Program-made: the position numbers and the translations under genes
NCBI GenBank assembly: GCA_003008705.1
Contig: PDUO01000001.1
Span: 1,729,694-1,793,693 of the forward strand
Origin: Pezicula radicicola
Lineage: Eukaryota; Ascomycota; Leotiomycetes; Helotiales; Dermateaceae
DNA length: 64,000 bases
Reading direction: 5' to 3'
The notes under the pieces: model-generated
Database searches by the model: none
What the model saw: only the letters and a program-made list of their open reading frames with translations
Told to the model about the DNA's origin: nothing
Part shown: positions 10,501-23,426 of the stretch, piece after piece
How positions within the stretch are numbered: the stretch's first letter is position 1
Layout: each line of letters opens with the position of its first letter

Positions 10501-13500
10501 TGTACCGTACCTATGTCATTCTACAACCTATCGGTACTTAAATTTTGCCGCTGCCACGAGAGTCTAGAGGAGTCTAGAGTAGATTTATTGAATGAGATTC
10601 AGAACCAGGTTGGTCAAACTTCATCTAGTTGCTTGGTTTGATATCATACTAGTATACGTACCGGTAGGTATTAATGAGTACAGTAATGGGGAAAGGCTGC
10701 TCGAAGCGAGACCGTAGACGAGATGGTGACTCCGCCCCGTACCCGCCGACTTCGGTACACTAACTCGGGTTACTGAGTACAGTTACAGCTGGTATCCAGT
10801 ACTTGGGGAATCTCGGGTATTAGCGGTGTAGGTGGTTGGTGTTGATGCCCGATAATAAGTCACATGTACCTGACTTATCGTCTCGCATTAAGATCCATCT
10901 GTGGCTGGTATAGTTTTCTTTTCAGCTGTCATTGTTCGGACGAAGGAGGAGAAAGGATTGGTTTTCCTTGCTTTCTTGGTTCCATTCTTTTAATTTTCTT
11001 GGGATTTTTCAAAGCACGGTGGAAGGGAAAAGAGCAAAATCGCATCATAGAAGCGGTGAATTGAAACACAGACTTGGAAGAACGAGAGCATGTGATTGAA
11101 AATTCGTCACTTTGTATCTTTTTATTTTCTTTGACGCACTAGCGATTGGCTTTTCGGAGGAATTGGCTCTAATTGACTCTAGGTACTAGGTACATGTACT
11201 TTCATGCCGTGTTTCCTTGTGAAGATCATGTGGTTATGTTTTTTCTGTGCCGTTACGAAGGTACCTTAATCCTTATGCCGTTGCTGTCGGGATTTTCAAG
11301 AACGAGAACGGCTTGCGACAGTTTTGTGCGTGTGTGGCTGAATACCCGTACGTGAGGGAATTCAGCCTTCGAGCGGAGAAGAAAGCCGTATGGGGTTTCT
11401 GGAAATATGTACCTACGTACATTACTTAGCTTAGAACTTGACGTAGTGGTAGCCGGCTGCGCTTGTTGCGGTATTGTGCTCTTGCGATTGGAGATGTTGA
11501 TCCAAGTCACTCAAGAGTTCAAGGTAGATAGTAGTTCAATTATTTCAATTATTTCAAATTTCATGGATGGGGTGCTTTCCCCAACTACCGGTATTGTCTG
11601 AATGAGGAATCCCTTAGCGGGCATGATACTTTCCAGCTTGAGCCACCAGAGTCCAACCTCCTTGATCGTCAGATGATCATCACGTTGTTTCGTGTAGGTA
11701 ACTGGAAAAGATCTGATAAGATGGGGTTTTGAAAGGGTATGCTTGTTAAAGATTTTCACGCCCCTCGCGACACCAGAAAAATCCTTTTACGGTGTTTAAG
11801 AGTGGATAATTTGGCACGGTTTGGGCCACCGCGACACGTGTGGGTAGGTATTTGTCAAGAGAAGAGGGGTTATATCAATATGCCATTGATTTATGATCTC
11901 CATAATCAGCCTCAAGATTTCAAATAGCTGATAAAGAAGGGGTCCCATGAAAGGAAGGTGAACGAGGTACTAAATCCATCTTGCTCGCCTCATATTTCGT
12001 TATCGTCTTCGTCTCGACTCTCCTCTCGTCTCGTCTTGTTCTTTCTCCAATGGCAACAGAGCGAATCAACGAATTAATCGCGTCGTGTTGAGATGCTGTA
12101 GATGAGAGAGGGGTTCAAGGAGAGGCCCGTGAGTCGATATCACAGACAACCTTGGATGCTACGGCACAGCGTGACAGCCGATCAATCGACGATACGCACG
12201 CCGTACGGTACGGATATGTAAATCATTGCTCATCACTTACCTCTCCCGAATACCGCAATCTCAATGCTGCAATCTTAAATCTTGAAAACGCAAACAAAAA
12301 CATGCAACTGCAACCTTGACCAACCTTGAAAAATGCAAGAGTGCTCCATCTAAATAACGGTGAACCAGGGAAAGAAGAAAACCCCCTAGTGTATTAACGT
12401 TATGCGGACACAGCAATTGGTGAAATCTGTTGACAGCACGCAATATAACTCAGAAGGACTCCAGAAGTGGAGAGATGGACCAGCCATACATTATTACGAA
12501 GTATGGCTTGGCATATGCCGAGGCCTTGAACTTTTAGATGCAGTAAAATTTGACGATATGATGTACAGTACAGTTCCCTACGGTACGGAGGTACGAAGGA
12601 GATAGGAGAAAAAAAAGGCATGATATGATAAGAATAAAATGACGGGAGTGGGGTTTAGACTTTTTGTTGCATGTCGCTCGCGGAAGAAGTCATGAGCGAG
12701 TGAGCGAGCGAGCGAGCTGCAAGTGAGACGGGAGGAAGCTTGAGAATCGTAATCGTGAGGCACATGATGTGGCCTTTCTCGGATGAGTGACGGACGAGCA
12801 TAATTAGCCATCTTTTCCAACAGAGTTAATCGAGTTAACAGAGTTAATGACCCAAAATAGATCCTCTTTCTGTTGGAATGATGGCTAATTTTGTCGGTTT
12901 GTCTGGCGGCAGCAGGTGTGATAAAGGTGCATAAGTGTCCCAAAAGGGAGCTTTTCAATAGCGCCTAAGTGCCATAATTAGTGACATTTTTTGAGTTCGT
13001 TGAGCTTACTGTTTGTTGGCTTTGTGTCCCATGCCGGCCCCATGAGGTTTATCTGCTGTGTATGCACGAAATGCCAGGGACAGGGGCATGGTCACATCCC
13101 CTGCCTGCGCACCCTGGTCTAGTCTTCCCACTCTTTCCACTCTTATGCATGATCCCATTGCGGGGTGGGAGCATGGACAATAGATTGGCTGCTGCTCTTT
13201 CACGCCAGGCCGTGGCCCGTTGCCCTCATCCATGTCGATAGGCTCCCGCTTCCCGCGTGCTTTTCACTAGCGGATGCGCTAAGGTAGGTGCTTCGAACGA
13301 CGTCCTCTCATCACGAATCATAATCCATCGTCACAGGTCATCTTTGCAACGATTCCTTGATACGACACAACGATAACCACGGAAGCTTGGAAAAAGTGCA
13401 CCAGCCCTGCGAACCATCTGCCACTGGCTGTGCCCAGTGGGCCAATCTTCACCGCCAACGCGCTTTGAGCGACACCATTCGAGGACTTGCGAAATTTGCA

Positions 13501-14850
13501 TATGACCACGAGTCCACGGGAAGTACTTGCTCACAGGGCCAAAAATGCGTAGCCAGCTAGGTATCTAGGTAGTTCACCGCACAACTGACTCAGAGTTGAG
13601 TTTCTGGTTCCAGCTCGAGTCGAGTCCAGCGATCAAGTTTGGTCTCTTGTATCCGTTCCGTTGCGCCTGTTGCGCTAGGGTCACATTAATGATTCAACCA
13701 TTGGGCTCCAATAGGCATGGCAGATGTCCTTCGCGTCTTCGCGTCCTTCTCGGATGGGATTGTCTTGCAGGGGATGCAGAAGTACTGCCAAAGTGAGTGC
13801 AGATGTGCGCTTCCCGTCTCCTATTGCATGACATGGCATGACGCGAAGAGAAGAATACTGCAATATTTGCTGCTATCCATCGGAAAAAGTAATGTGCCGT
13901 CGTGCAACGGTCAAAAGGTCTGTTCTGAAAATTGATTATTACGCATCTGCAGGTAACGGACGATTACTGCCAGAGCTGCATGGGGGGAGCTGTGGACGTG
14001 CATGAGTCTTGCAGGACGAAGGAGCATGGACCAACTTCGCTTATGGGCGAAAATCAGGACTCACTCCAGGGGTCCAACCTCATCCTGGCAGGAATGCACT
14101 GAATAAGCCCCAAGCCGGAGACGAGCAAAAGTAGTGCCCGCTTTACTGCCTACTGTACATCCTACAGCCGATCATCTTGAGCTCGACTCGATCGTTCAAA
14201 TTGAAGTGAGGCGACGAGCAGCCCTTTCCACTTTGGGCTCCAGCTTCATTTACACAGCATACACAGCGCCAATGGAAGCACGTACCCGGGGGCTGTAGGG
14301 ATGCAGCGGCGCCTGGAGAATCCCCAATCGCCTGCCACACCCTTTCTCCGGCTTTCCCAGCCCCTGGACAACAACTTTGTATTGGTGTGGTGGTGCCAGA
14401 CTTCGGGCCCAACCATAGCAGTTCGCTGTCGTTCTGGACCCGCATGTGGTTACACTATTCTACTATTTTCCCGCACACTTTTTTTTTCTTAGGCGTTGCT
14501 TCCCTCCACTACTGCTGGATGAGGCTAGGAAGGAGCTCCTTCCTTGACCCCATGCCCATGCTCATGCCTCCATGTCGGCCCCCATGGCTCTGCTTACCGT
14601 CCTCCTGTACCCACCCAGGCTGACTTACTTTAGAATATTCAGACGGCTAAAGTGTGCTGGTCCGCGCTAGGGCTCTCATGAACACCACCACACTAGCCGC
14701 ACGTGTGCATATGAGCTACTCTAGTCATCATAGGCCGCAGACGCGGAGACCCTGGAATAGCATCATCACATTGGATGTTCAAAAATAGATCTCCCTCGAT
14801 ATTTCGATGGCTTGAAAAGATGCATCTTTAGACATTGTCGCTACGGCTCA
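7584..14850. other. Large gene-poor intergenic region
   Basis: More than 7 kb carries only short open frames in all phases, without family motifs or a convincing exon chain. It contains GTAC/TACGTAC-rich stretches (about 10150-10800), a GAGC/GAGT simple repeat near 12690-12720, T-rich and A-rich runs (9350, 9470-9490), and a small perfect hairpin at about 8410-8425. No tRNA or rRNA was recognised. It lies upstream of a probable developmental regulator, so long-range regulatory DNA or non-coding transcripts are plausible but not shown. Confidence 0.5.
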
Positions 14851-14857
14851 TATATAG
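14851..14857 (+). promoter_or_regulatory. Candidate TATA box for the Zn2Cys6 regulator gene
   Basis: TATATAG lies 364 bp upstream of the ATG at 15221. A pyrimidine-rich stretch at about 14930-15040 follows, typical of a fungal 5' leader. Assignment rests on position and context only. Confidence 0.4.
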
Positions 14858-15220
14858 ACCAACACACACAGCTTCACCAGGTCTCTCGGAAAGACTAAGA
14901 GTGTTCAAGGTAAAAGTTGTTGTGTGTTCTCTCCGTCGTCGCTGTTCATCATTCATTCATCTTCCGCTCCGCCCCTCAACATCCTCTATCCTCCTCTCAA
15001 CGTCTATCTCTTCTCCCCAAAAGCCAAGCTGGACTTGCTTTACTACTGTCACTCATTAATAAATTAATCGCATCCCCGGCTTCGCCCAATTACCAACGTG
15101 GGAGACCCTTGTCACAAGTCGCCGCAATATAGGACCGCTTTGGACCGAATCCCGCTTAGGCTCGAGTCACGTTCCCCCTCCCCACCTCCATCCTGCCCTG
15201 GTATCTGGTAGGAAGTACAA

Positions 15221-17367
15221 ATGTCAACACAACCCCCCAACTCCCACCAGCAGTTAATGGGCAGACCGAACGTCGCAATGGCGGTCGCTCAACCAAAAGC
15301 CAAGCCTGCTTCAAAGGCAAACAACAACACTACCAACAGCAATGCTACTCCCAAGACCCAGAAAATGCAAATGCACCGACGATCGCGCACAGGTTCGTGG
15401 TCCCTCGCTTTCTCTCGGTTCACTTCCGTGTCGTCGCTACTTAGTCGAGCTTATCACTAACTGACTTTTACCCCTATACAGGATGTTATACCTGCAGACT
15501 ACGAAGGAAGAAGTGCGACGAGGGCACTCCATCATGCAGTGCCTGCAAACATCTCGGTCTTCGATGCGAATACAAGCGACCTATGTGGTGGAGCAACAAT
15601 GATCAGCGTCGGCAGCAGAAAGATACCATCAAGATGATCATCAAGCGAAAGAAGATCAGTGAGAAGAACACCGCCCAAGTCCTCACTTCCGGAGGAGAGA
15701 CACCACCTGGGCTTTCCCATTCATTGCCCACCTCGGCCACTTTCTCTGACTCAATCGACCGTACAAGATCTGCTTCAATTGATTCTCAATTATCCCTCTT
15801 CGACTTTAACTCCACTCCAAACCTTGCCGACTACACTGCCTACAATGCGCAAATGCACTCATCACACTCCCAATTCGCCCAAATATACCCAGAATATTCC
15901 CCCTATGAAATCGACGTCAAGACTGAGAGACAGATGTTCGTCAATGATATTCCAACACGTCGCGAGTCCACAATTTCAACCTTCAGCACGTTTCACCCTC
16001 CGCCACCTCCTGAAGCTATGCTTCCATCCTTCCCAGTGGACAATGACTGGTCGGAAGAAATCTACCACGAGCGAACAGAATCGTTGACCGAGGAGGCCCT
16101 AAACATGAACTTCTTTGATTTTTCGCATGGACCAGCAATGGACTCTCGACAAATCGCAGTTGAGCTCGACGAAGGCGATCAAAGACTCCTCGACCATTTC
16201 ATTTCCGATGTCCTGCCCACAGTCTTCCCAATCCTCGAGTCAAACCAACATGGATCTGCCCGAACCGATCTCGTACTCCCAGCGCTTCAAAGCAACAAAT
16301 GCTACCTGCACTGCTGCTTGAGCATCGCTGCCCAACACTACAAAGCAGTAATGAACGTTCAGGGAGAGGAGATTAACAACGACATCATGCGCCATCGATA
16401 TGCGACAATTTCCGAGCTTTGCGAAGCACTCAACCGCGACGAGGATCACCAACAAATTCTCGAGGCCACACTTGGCATGATCTTTTTCCAATGCTCTGTC
16501 GGTCGCTTCGACGATTCTCTCCCAGACATCCCATGGCACCAACACTTCCAAGCTGCCATCTCTCTCGTCCAAAAACTCGAACTTCAACGAATTGTCACAG
16601 AATCACATGATAGCCTGCAGACCCCTTTTAACATGACCCTCACCTCCTGGATTGACATCCTCGGCTCAACCATGCTTGGTCGCGCCCCAACCTTCGCACA
16701 CACCTACCGTGAGAAGCACCTCCACCAAAGCAACTCATCCCTCGGCCTCCGCGAACTCATGGGCTGCGAAGATCGTGTCATGTATCTAATCTCGGAAATC
16801 GCCTGCCTTGAAGCCCTCAAGAAAGATGGCATGGACGCCATCCAGCTCTGCCAACATGTACACTCGCTCGGCGACCAAATTGGGTTAACAGAGACCAGTG
16901 ACAGCATGCCTAAGATCCCATTCAACGCAAATGGCGTTCTCTCCCCAAAACAACTCAGCAAGAATATGACTGCTGCTTTCCGCCTCGCAGCCCGCATCTA
17001 CCTCTGCTCTCTCGTCCCTGGCTTCTCGCCATCCGGCGACAGCTGCAGAGGACTCGTCGACAAACTTACTTCGGTCCTCGAGTTTATCCCAGCTGGGCCA
17101 GCAGGCTTTGATCGCTCACTTGTCTGGGTCTACCTCATCGGTGGCTCTGTCAGCACACGGGGATCTCGATTCCGCGACCTCTTCCAGAGCCGCATCTTCC
17201 AACTCGGTGATCTTGCGAACTTTGGTAGCTTCGGCCGCGTTGTCTGCCTCCTTGCTGAGGTTTGGGCTCAAGTTGATGGGCGCAACAGTCCAGGTGGTGG
17301 TGAAGCACACTATGTCTCCTGGAGAGATGTTATGCAGATGAAGGGCTGGGATTTTCTGTTGATCTGA
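15221..17367 (+). CDS. Zn2Cys6 transcription factor, Pro1/NosA/RosA-like
   Basis: Two exons, 15221-15392 and 15482-17367, with a phase-1 intron whose acceptor is TATACAG; 685 residues. The intron falls immediately before the zinc cluster C-Y-T-C-R-L-R-R-K-K-C-D-E-G-T-P-S-C plus S-A-C and L-R-C, with spacing C-x2-C-x6-C-x6-C-x2-C-x6-C from residue 59. A basic linker with Y-K-R-P-M-W-W and repeated K/R follows. The C-terminal two thirds is a helical fungal transcription-factor domain (H-C-C-L-S-I-A-A-Q-H-Y-K, then I-L-E-A-T-L-G-M-I-F-F-Q-C). The zinc-cluster neighbourhood and the roughly 690-residue length match, from memory, the Pro1 (Sordaria) / ADV-1 / NosA-RosA regulators of sexual development. 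The subfamily call needs a tree. The unusually long upstream gene-free region suits a highly regulated developmental gene. Confidence 0.85.
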
Positions 17368-19276
17368 AAGTCTTATGCCTAGGAATCTTCGACTGGTTTG
17401 AAGATTCTGCGAATTTATATTCTTTCTGCAGTGCAGAGGTGGTACGTGCACCGCTCTCACTACTACCTCACCATGGACGTGAGCGCCCTTGACGACTAAG
17501 TCCTGGTTGGCGACAGGTTCGATTCTGGTCTGGTTTTATCCGGTGATTGATAGATGAGCGGAGAAGCGAATAAGCAATAGACAGGTGACTGCAAAGTCAA
17601 TTGAGATGGGATGAACGGAACGAAGCGAGCACAGCACAACACACACAAACACACACAATATATACCCTACAACCACAACTCAACTCACGACACAATATAT
17701 ATCCCTAATATTTCCTTATTGTCAAGCAAGCGATATTTTTGGAGCATTTTTTGGCTGGCATTATTTGGTAGCATACCCCGGTGGATGGTGAATGGCATGG
17801 CGTTTTAGGGATCGATCAACCCCTTGGACATGGGGCGATCCGGATAAGGAGTTTTATTAGGCAGGATCAAGGAATTGGGATTTAAATGGCGGGCCTGATT
17901 CTTTCAGACTGGCTCTGCTCTGGTTTATATTATATTCTTGGGATACCACAAAGTCTCGAGGAATCTGGAAGGAGAGACTTTTAAGGGGAAAAAAAGATCG
18001 AGAGTTGAGCGCTGCTCCTCCGTCTTGTTATTTTATGATGATGATGAAAGATGAAGAAGATGATTGTGTGGGTGGAATTAGTTGAAGAAAATAAAATAAA
18101 ATAAATCAAATCAAATCAAATCAAAGAACACCAGAGATTCAGTCCTTTCTTGTGAATATTGGCCTGCTAATTTCAACTATTGAATAGTGTTGCTTCTGTT
18201 ACGATTGAATAGTCAGGTCATGTGACCAACCCCTTAATCCAGTTCGTATTTTACTATCTTTTCACTTTAAAGAATTAAGACATATTTAATACATAAGCTA
18301 CATAACAATCTATCTTTCTCTTACTAAAGAGACCCTCTAACAAATATATGTTGAATTCAGTGTTTATATGGGAATAGTCATGTGATTGCCCACTACAAGT
18401 AGGCCCATTCTGGCACTCTAGTTTCCACACAGAACACAGAACACAGAACACAATACAAACCCATTGCCACACACATGTTGCTGTCCAATTATACTCTGCC
18501 TATTCAATAATATATTACTACTCTTTATCTTCACCTTTCCCAAAATCCTACTTATCTATTTCCCTTCTTACTTATTTTCCATTATTCTTCCCTCTTCTCC
18601 TTCCTTTTCGCCTCTCTCCTCTCCCTCTCCCCTCTCCTTCTATCTTAATTCCAAATAACCCTACCTTCTCCTAAAACCCCCTCCTTCAAAATCTCATACC
18701 TAAATAGTTAAAATACAATGAACCACCACCCCTCCCCACAATACCTATCTCCCTTCAACCCTCCACGAATCACGAATCACATCACTTAAATTATATTAAC
18801 TAGTTCCCTCCTACATGTCTAACTACCGACATGACTAACTACATCTCAAGTGGCGCTTACCGGCTCGAGTTACAAAGGATGGTAGCTCGCTAAAGGAATG
18901 AATTGAGATTGAGATTGAGATTGAGATTGGGATAGACACTAGGAGAGAGTTATTCGGATTAAATCAACTTAATTACGCAAGTCAAGTAGACTACTTAAAC
19001 AAGTGGGTTACTTAAGATATTTTGGTACTTTGGTGTCCCAACTTCAATTTCTATGGCGAGGAAGTTCACATGTCTTACTGAAGTGGAAACAAAGCGATTC
19101 TATTGATTCGGTGTCTCTAATCACACAATGAAAGTGTATACATGAAGTGTAAGGAGGTTCCCGTGAGAATTTGATCTCACTACTCCCTTCCACAATTGAA
19201 ACTCACACGCGGTAAGTCGTCATATCCCCGTGCCAATCCACCACTGCTTCTCATCAAACTCATATTCACTGCCCCC
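17368..19276. other. Intergenic with simple repeats
   Basis: Only short open frames are present. It has an (A)AATCA-type simple repeat at about 18090-18127, a CT-rich tract at about 18560-18650, a GAGATT tandem at about 18903-18933, and at about 18960-19015 a degenerate copy of the 'TTACTTAAG/CAAGT' motif that recurs elsewhere in the window. Confidence 0.5.
18903..18933 (+). repeat. GAGATT hexamer tandem repeat
   Basis: About five consecutive GAGATT units make a short microsatellite in intergenic DNA. Confidence 0.8.
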
Positions 19277-19978
19277 TTATCTACGGGCATTGTGATCCAT
19301 GCCGAGATCGATGACCGGGTGGTGGTCGGTGGATCCGGCTGGTGCCGGTGCCGGTGTCATTGGTACCCTGCCAGAGTCTACCTGAGGAGCTGCAACCATC
19401 GGAGGTTGTGTCTGATATGTTTGCTCTCGTGGCCGTTCGCCGATTGCCTCGATGTAGTCGAGCTCCTTCTTCGTTTGAATAAGCTCGCAAGGACTGCAGA
19501 AATAGACAACCATGCAAGCTTCGCAACAATCTCCACCTGGTGCGCGATCTGATGATGCCAGTATTAGCGTCAAACCCAGAAACAAGGAATGGAGTAAACA
19601 AAAGTCCATGTTGATGATGAGAAGAACAAAAAAATGAGCAGATCCTGGGACCTTGGGAGTGGAGGAATAGACATACCATATTTGATTTGCATACGTCGGC
19701 GATCAATGACTGGGAGAACCCATCCATAACAGGTGAATGCTGAGACTAAGTAATGCATCAAACAACCCTCATTGAGACTGGTATAAGTCTGAACCATTCC
19801 TTTCTGATAGATACGGTGGCGATTGTGGCCGTATACTACACAAGGACAGAAGAATGCCTTGAGGCCTGTGAAAGATCAGCAACAGGAAGACGTCGTGAGC
19901 TCTAGAATACGAACAAAGATCAGCAGGAGTGCAGCAGCTGCAGCCCTCGATGAGTCCATTCTGGTATGGCTTAGACAT
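19277..19978 (-). CDS. PLAC8 family cysteine-rich protein
   Basis: Three exons on the minus strand: 19915-19978, 19677-19865 and 19277-19548, joined in phase 1 throughout; 174 residues. Splice signals are GTTCGT...CACAG and GTATGT...TCAG. The protein opens with N-G-L-I-E-G-C-S-C-C-T-P-A-D-L-C and contains the PLAC8 hallmarks: F-F-C-P-C-V-V-Y-G (the C-P-C/C-x-x-C block), a hydrophobic middle (C-L-M-H-Y-L-V-S-A-F-T-C-Y-G-W), and G-D-C-C-E-A-C-M-V-V-Y-F-C-S-P-C-E-L-I-Q-x-x-x-E-L. A proline/alanine-rich tail follows. PLAC8/FCR proteins are small membrane-associated proteins implicated in cell-size control or divalent-metal export in plants and fungi. The role here is unknown. Exon continuity and motif spacing make the model firm. 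Confidence 0.88.
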
Positions 19979-20250
19979 CTTGATCGTGTGTGTGGTTCTT
20001 CTGGAAAGACGAGTTGGAATGCAAGAAGCGGAGATAGTATTGACGGAAGATGTGTGTACGGCGATCGTTGTGGATTGTAACTGGTGGATGACGACGAGGT
20101 AACAAAGCCTGTGCCTGTGATAACGGAGTGAAGAATGAGCAAAGAGATATGATGCCCGAGCGAAGTTGGATTGCCGTAATTGATGGAGCGCAGAATGGAA
20201 TGTTGATGGTTGATGTTTGAGAGACGAAAGGAAGTGAGTGAAGAAAGTGC

Positions 20251-20257
20251 TCTTATA
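20251..20257 (-). promoter_or_regulatory. Candidate TATA box for the PLAC8 gene
   Basis: TATAAGA on the minus strand sits about 270 bp upstream of the PLAC8 start codon. The open frame between it and the ATG is treated as 5' leader. The assignment is positional only. Confidence 0.35.
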
Positions 20258-20299
20258 CCCCTCTCTTTGCTTCCCACGATGGAAAGAGCACCACGAGTG

Positions 20300-21527
20300 G
20301 GCTAGGAGAGCCCCGACATTGAAGGAAATTTGAAGCAGGTAGGAAGTGAGGGCTCCTTCTCTCTCAAGTCAGTCGCGGGTACGTAAGCGAGAAGGTACAC
20401 CCGATGACGTTCTGACTGTTGGAGTAATTCCGCTCAATCATTATCCATAATCCTATGAAAAGGACATTACACTCCTGTTCATGACTCTGAGACCAGAAAC
20501 CTGATTTAAATCAGGCTTGCTTAAGATCATGATCGACGTTGGTTGCAAGTGAGACGAGGTTGCCCCTTTCGACATCACCTCGAGATTCGACAAACGAGAC
20601 TGGAATAAGGTTGCAGGCAGAGATGTTTGTTATCCGCTACTCGACAAGAGCCATGACTTGACTATAAGGTAAACCAGAAGTCATGAAAGACATGTAAAGT
20701 GCAGCTGCTCAAATCAAGTAAGTTGTTCATTTCACCTGCAATTGATTTACTCAAATCACCTGACTTAAGGCAGCTACAAACTCCATACATAACTGTCACT
20801 TTAGGCATTTATACATAGTCATACAGCGGCCACAACGTTATACGAAAGAAAATCTGATGTGAAAGACATTTGAACGTCAGAAAAGAACCTGGAAGTGAAA
20901 GCAAAAATAGAAAGTGTAGTTAGTGCCGAACTATACATGATTCGGTGCAAAGCGGACATTACACTATCTCCTAGAAGATATATAGTCCTATGCGATGTAT
21001 TACTATTCAGAGTACTATTTGGATCCTTCCAATTCTCTATTGAGGATACCATGGTCGTGAAGTTTAACCTGGAAGTCCATTCCACAGAAATCACATGACA
21101 AGTATACCCAGATCCAATGACCAACCACCCGACCTTCGGACAGATAAAACAACAAGGATACATCTTCAATAGAACCAAAATTTTCAATGTTTCGATTTCA
21201 ACACTTGTGAAATTAATTGCCAAATGGGCCTGTTCGTTTTAGAATATTCGAAGGGGGCACTAGTGCAGTCGCTAAACAACGCTCATCTGGATGCATACCG
21301 AAGGACATGGTTTAATGAGCAACTAACCCACCATGCGTAACTCGAACTGTAGGTCATAAGGTTCTATACCAAAAGAGCAAGTATACATTATCATCCCAAG
21401 TTCATCTCCTGTTCTTAGTGATCTCATATTCAGCATACATCCCTCGAATATGACAAAACTTTAGATACTTTCAAAAATCTAATCTCTCATCAAAAACACC
21501 AAGACAACAGAGAAAAAGGAGGAAAGA
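20300..21527. other. Intergenic, no gene recognised
   Basis: This lies between the PLAC8 gene (upstream side) and the 3' end of the FMN oxidase gene. An open frame at 20819-21223 (minus) has no ATG start at its beginning and no recognised domain. Confidence 0.5.
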
Positions 21528-23426
21528 TCAATTAGAAGACTTGAGATCCCCACCATACTGAACCTTCCGGATCATACTACGATTACAACCCTCGATATTT
21601 TGAATACCAGCAAGACCCATAGACTGATCAAGATCTGATAAAAGACCTTGAAGAACTTGTTTTGCACCTCGCTGAACCGCATCACATCACAAATTAGTCT
21701 CAATCTCACAGAAAATCTCAATCGAAGCATCACCACAAGGAAAATTGTCAAAAAAAAAAAGAAATAGTAATGAATGCGGACATACCTTGCCAGCAACAGC
21801 CAACCCATAAATAGCAGGTCTCCCAACAAGTACAGCTTTAGCACCAAGCGACAAAGCCTTGATAATATCAACACCAGTTCGAATCCCACTATCGAAAAGC
21901 ACAGTCAAATCTTTGCCAACAGCTTCCACGATCTCCGGAAGCATTTCCAGAGATCCAACAGCGCCATCGAGTTGACGACCTAAAGCCCATTCATCAATAT
22001 CAAGTCTGCGCAACCACTAGACCAAAATCGGATTTGGGTTTGGACAAGAGAACACGAGAAAAAAACTCACCACCATGATTACTAACAATAATCCCATCAA
22101 CCCCAGCCTTAACAGCAAGCTTCGCATCCTCAGGATGTTGAATCCCCTTCAAAACAATCGGACCCTCCCAATTATCCCTCAAAAGCTTAATATGATCCCA
22201 AGTATGCGCAGTCCCGGAAAAAACATCACCAACCCACTCCCCACTAGCTTCCATAATCTTCTCCTCAGGAGTAGCACCACCATATTTCTGTGCAAACTTT
22301 TGTCTAAAAACTGGATCAGTGAAGCCTGTTCGGTTACCGATGCCTTTTGCGAAGGGAATGTAGGCGCCATCTAGATCTGCTGGTCGCCATGCTAGAGCCC
22401 AGGTATCAAGGGTTACGACGAGGACTTTGTAGTTGTTTGCTTTAGCGCGGTTGAGTAGTGAGATGGTGATATCATTGTCTTGAGGCCAGTATAGTTGGTA
22501 CCATCTTGGACCGTTGCCGTTTGCTTTGGCTACTTCTTCAATGGATGAGGAGGAGGCTGTAGATAGGATGTACGGAACACCAATCTCTGCGCAAACTTCC
22601 GAGAGACCTGTTTCTTTGTCTTCGTGGAAAATTGATTGTACTCCCACGGGTGCCATAAGAACTGGACTCTCTGAAGTCTGTGTTAGTAGGGTCGATGTTT
22701 TAAAAGGGAGTGAAGATTGTACCGTAAGTTTCCCCGAATAACTCAACTCTCAAATCACGTTGTGATGTAGGTTGCAACATTCGAGGAACAACCTTCCACT
22801 GTCGAAAAGCAAGACGGTTTGCATCCATAGTAGCTCCCTCTCCAGCCCCGCCAGCAACGTACTGTAGTAAAGTAAGCAACCTCCATCTATCCATCTTAAA
22901 ATTTCTCACTCCTTTCAACAAATTTAAAACTAGCAAGCTTCCAAGCAAGTCATAGGTGAAAGGACCCATAAAATCTTCGATATGAAGGGGGGCTTCTGAA
23001 AGCACGTACATTATAAGACGTAAGTTTCAAAATACTCTTCGCCTGCGCCTCAAGCTTATTAGGATCCGTGGTGACAAGAGGAAGATGACCATGAAGCAAT
23101 CCATCTATCAAAGATTAGCTCCATTTTCCCTTTCAAATGATAAAAACAAGATATTACAGTGAAAACAAATGCATACTAGGTCCAACTCCAAGTTCAAGTC
23201 TCGTGACATATCTAATCACGCGACCCAACATACAACATACTCAAGTGACCATCCCTTCAGAAGACATGCTGTGGTATGTACACACCATCATAGGTATCTC
23301 CAGAAGTAAAGTAATACATAGATACATACCTCTATAAATCTGAATCTGAAAAGCGCCATACTTCCGGTGCTTATCAGTACCATGTACACCCTGAGGATGC
23401 TGTTTATCTCCATCCTTTTGATCCAT
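21528..23426 (-). CDS. FMN-dependent alpha-hydroxy-acid dehydrogenase / lactate 2-monooxygenase-like
   Basis: Six exons: 23330-23426, 23010-23104, 22723-22861, 22071-22670, 21786-21979 and 21528-21671, with all phases consistent; 422 residues. It belongs to the FMN-linked alpha-hydroxy-acid oxidase family, a TIM barrel that oxidises L-lactate and similar 2-hydroxyacids. Visible family features are Y-V-A-G-G-A-G-E-G near the N-terminus, P-V-L-M-A-P-V-G with a downstream [16 protein letters not shown], and the active-site block S-N-H-G-G-R-Q-L-D-G (about 306-315) with the catalytic His and substrate-binding Arg, formed only after splicing. D-S-G-I-R-T-G and V-G-R-P FMN-phosphate motifs follow. 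The N-terminal form ([11 protein letters not shown]) is that of fungal lactate 2-monooxygenase-type enzymes; no cytochrome b2 domain is present. It faces an alcohol dehydrogenase across a shared upstream region. Confidence 0.9.

Noticed and set aside
13006..14445. Several 70-100-codon frames upstream of the Zn2Cys6 gene
   Set aside because: None has a recognisable domain, and no set of introns joins them into a longer protein.
17500..17540. B-box-like GGTTCGATTC, possible tRNA
   Set aside because: There is no matching A-box or cloverleaf pairing around it.
20819..21223. 134-codon minus-strand frame
   Set aside because: Its first codon is TTG, the composition is random-looking, and no motif or leader is seen.
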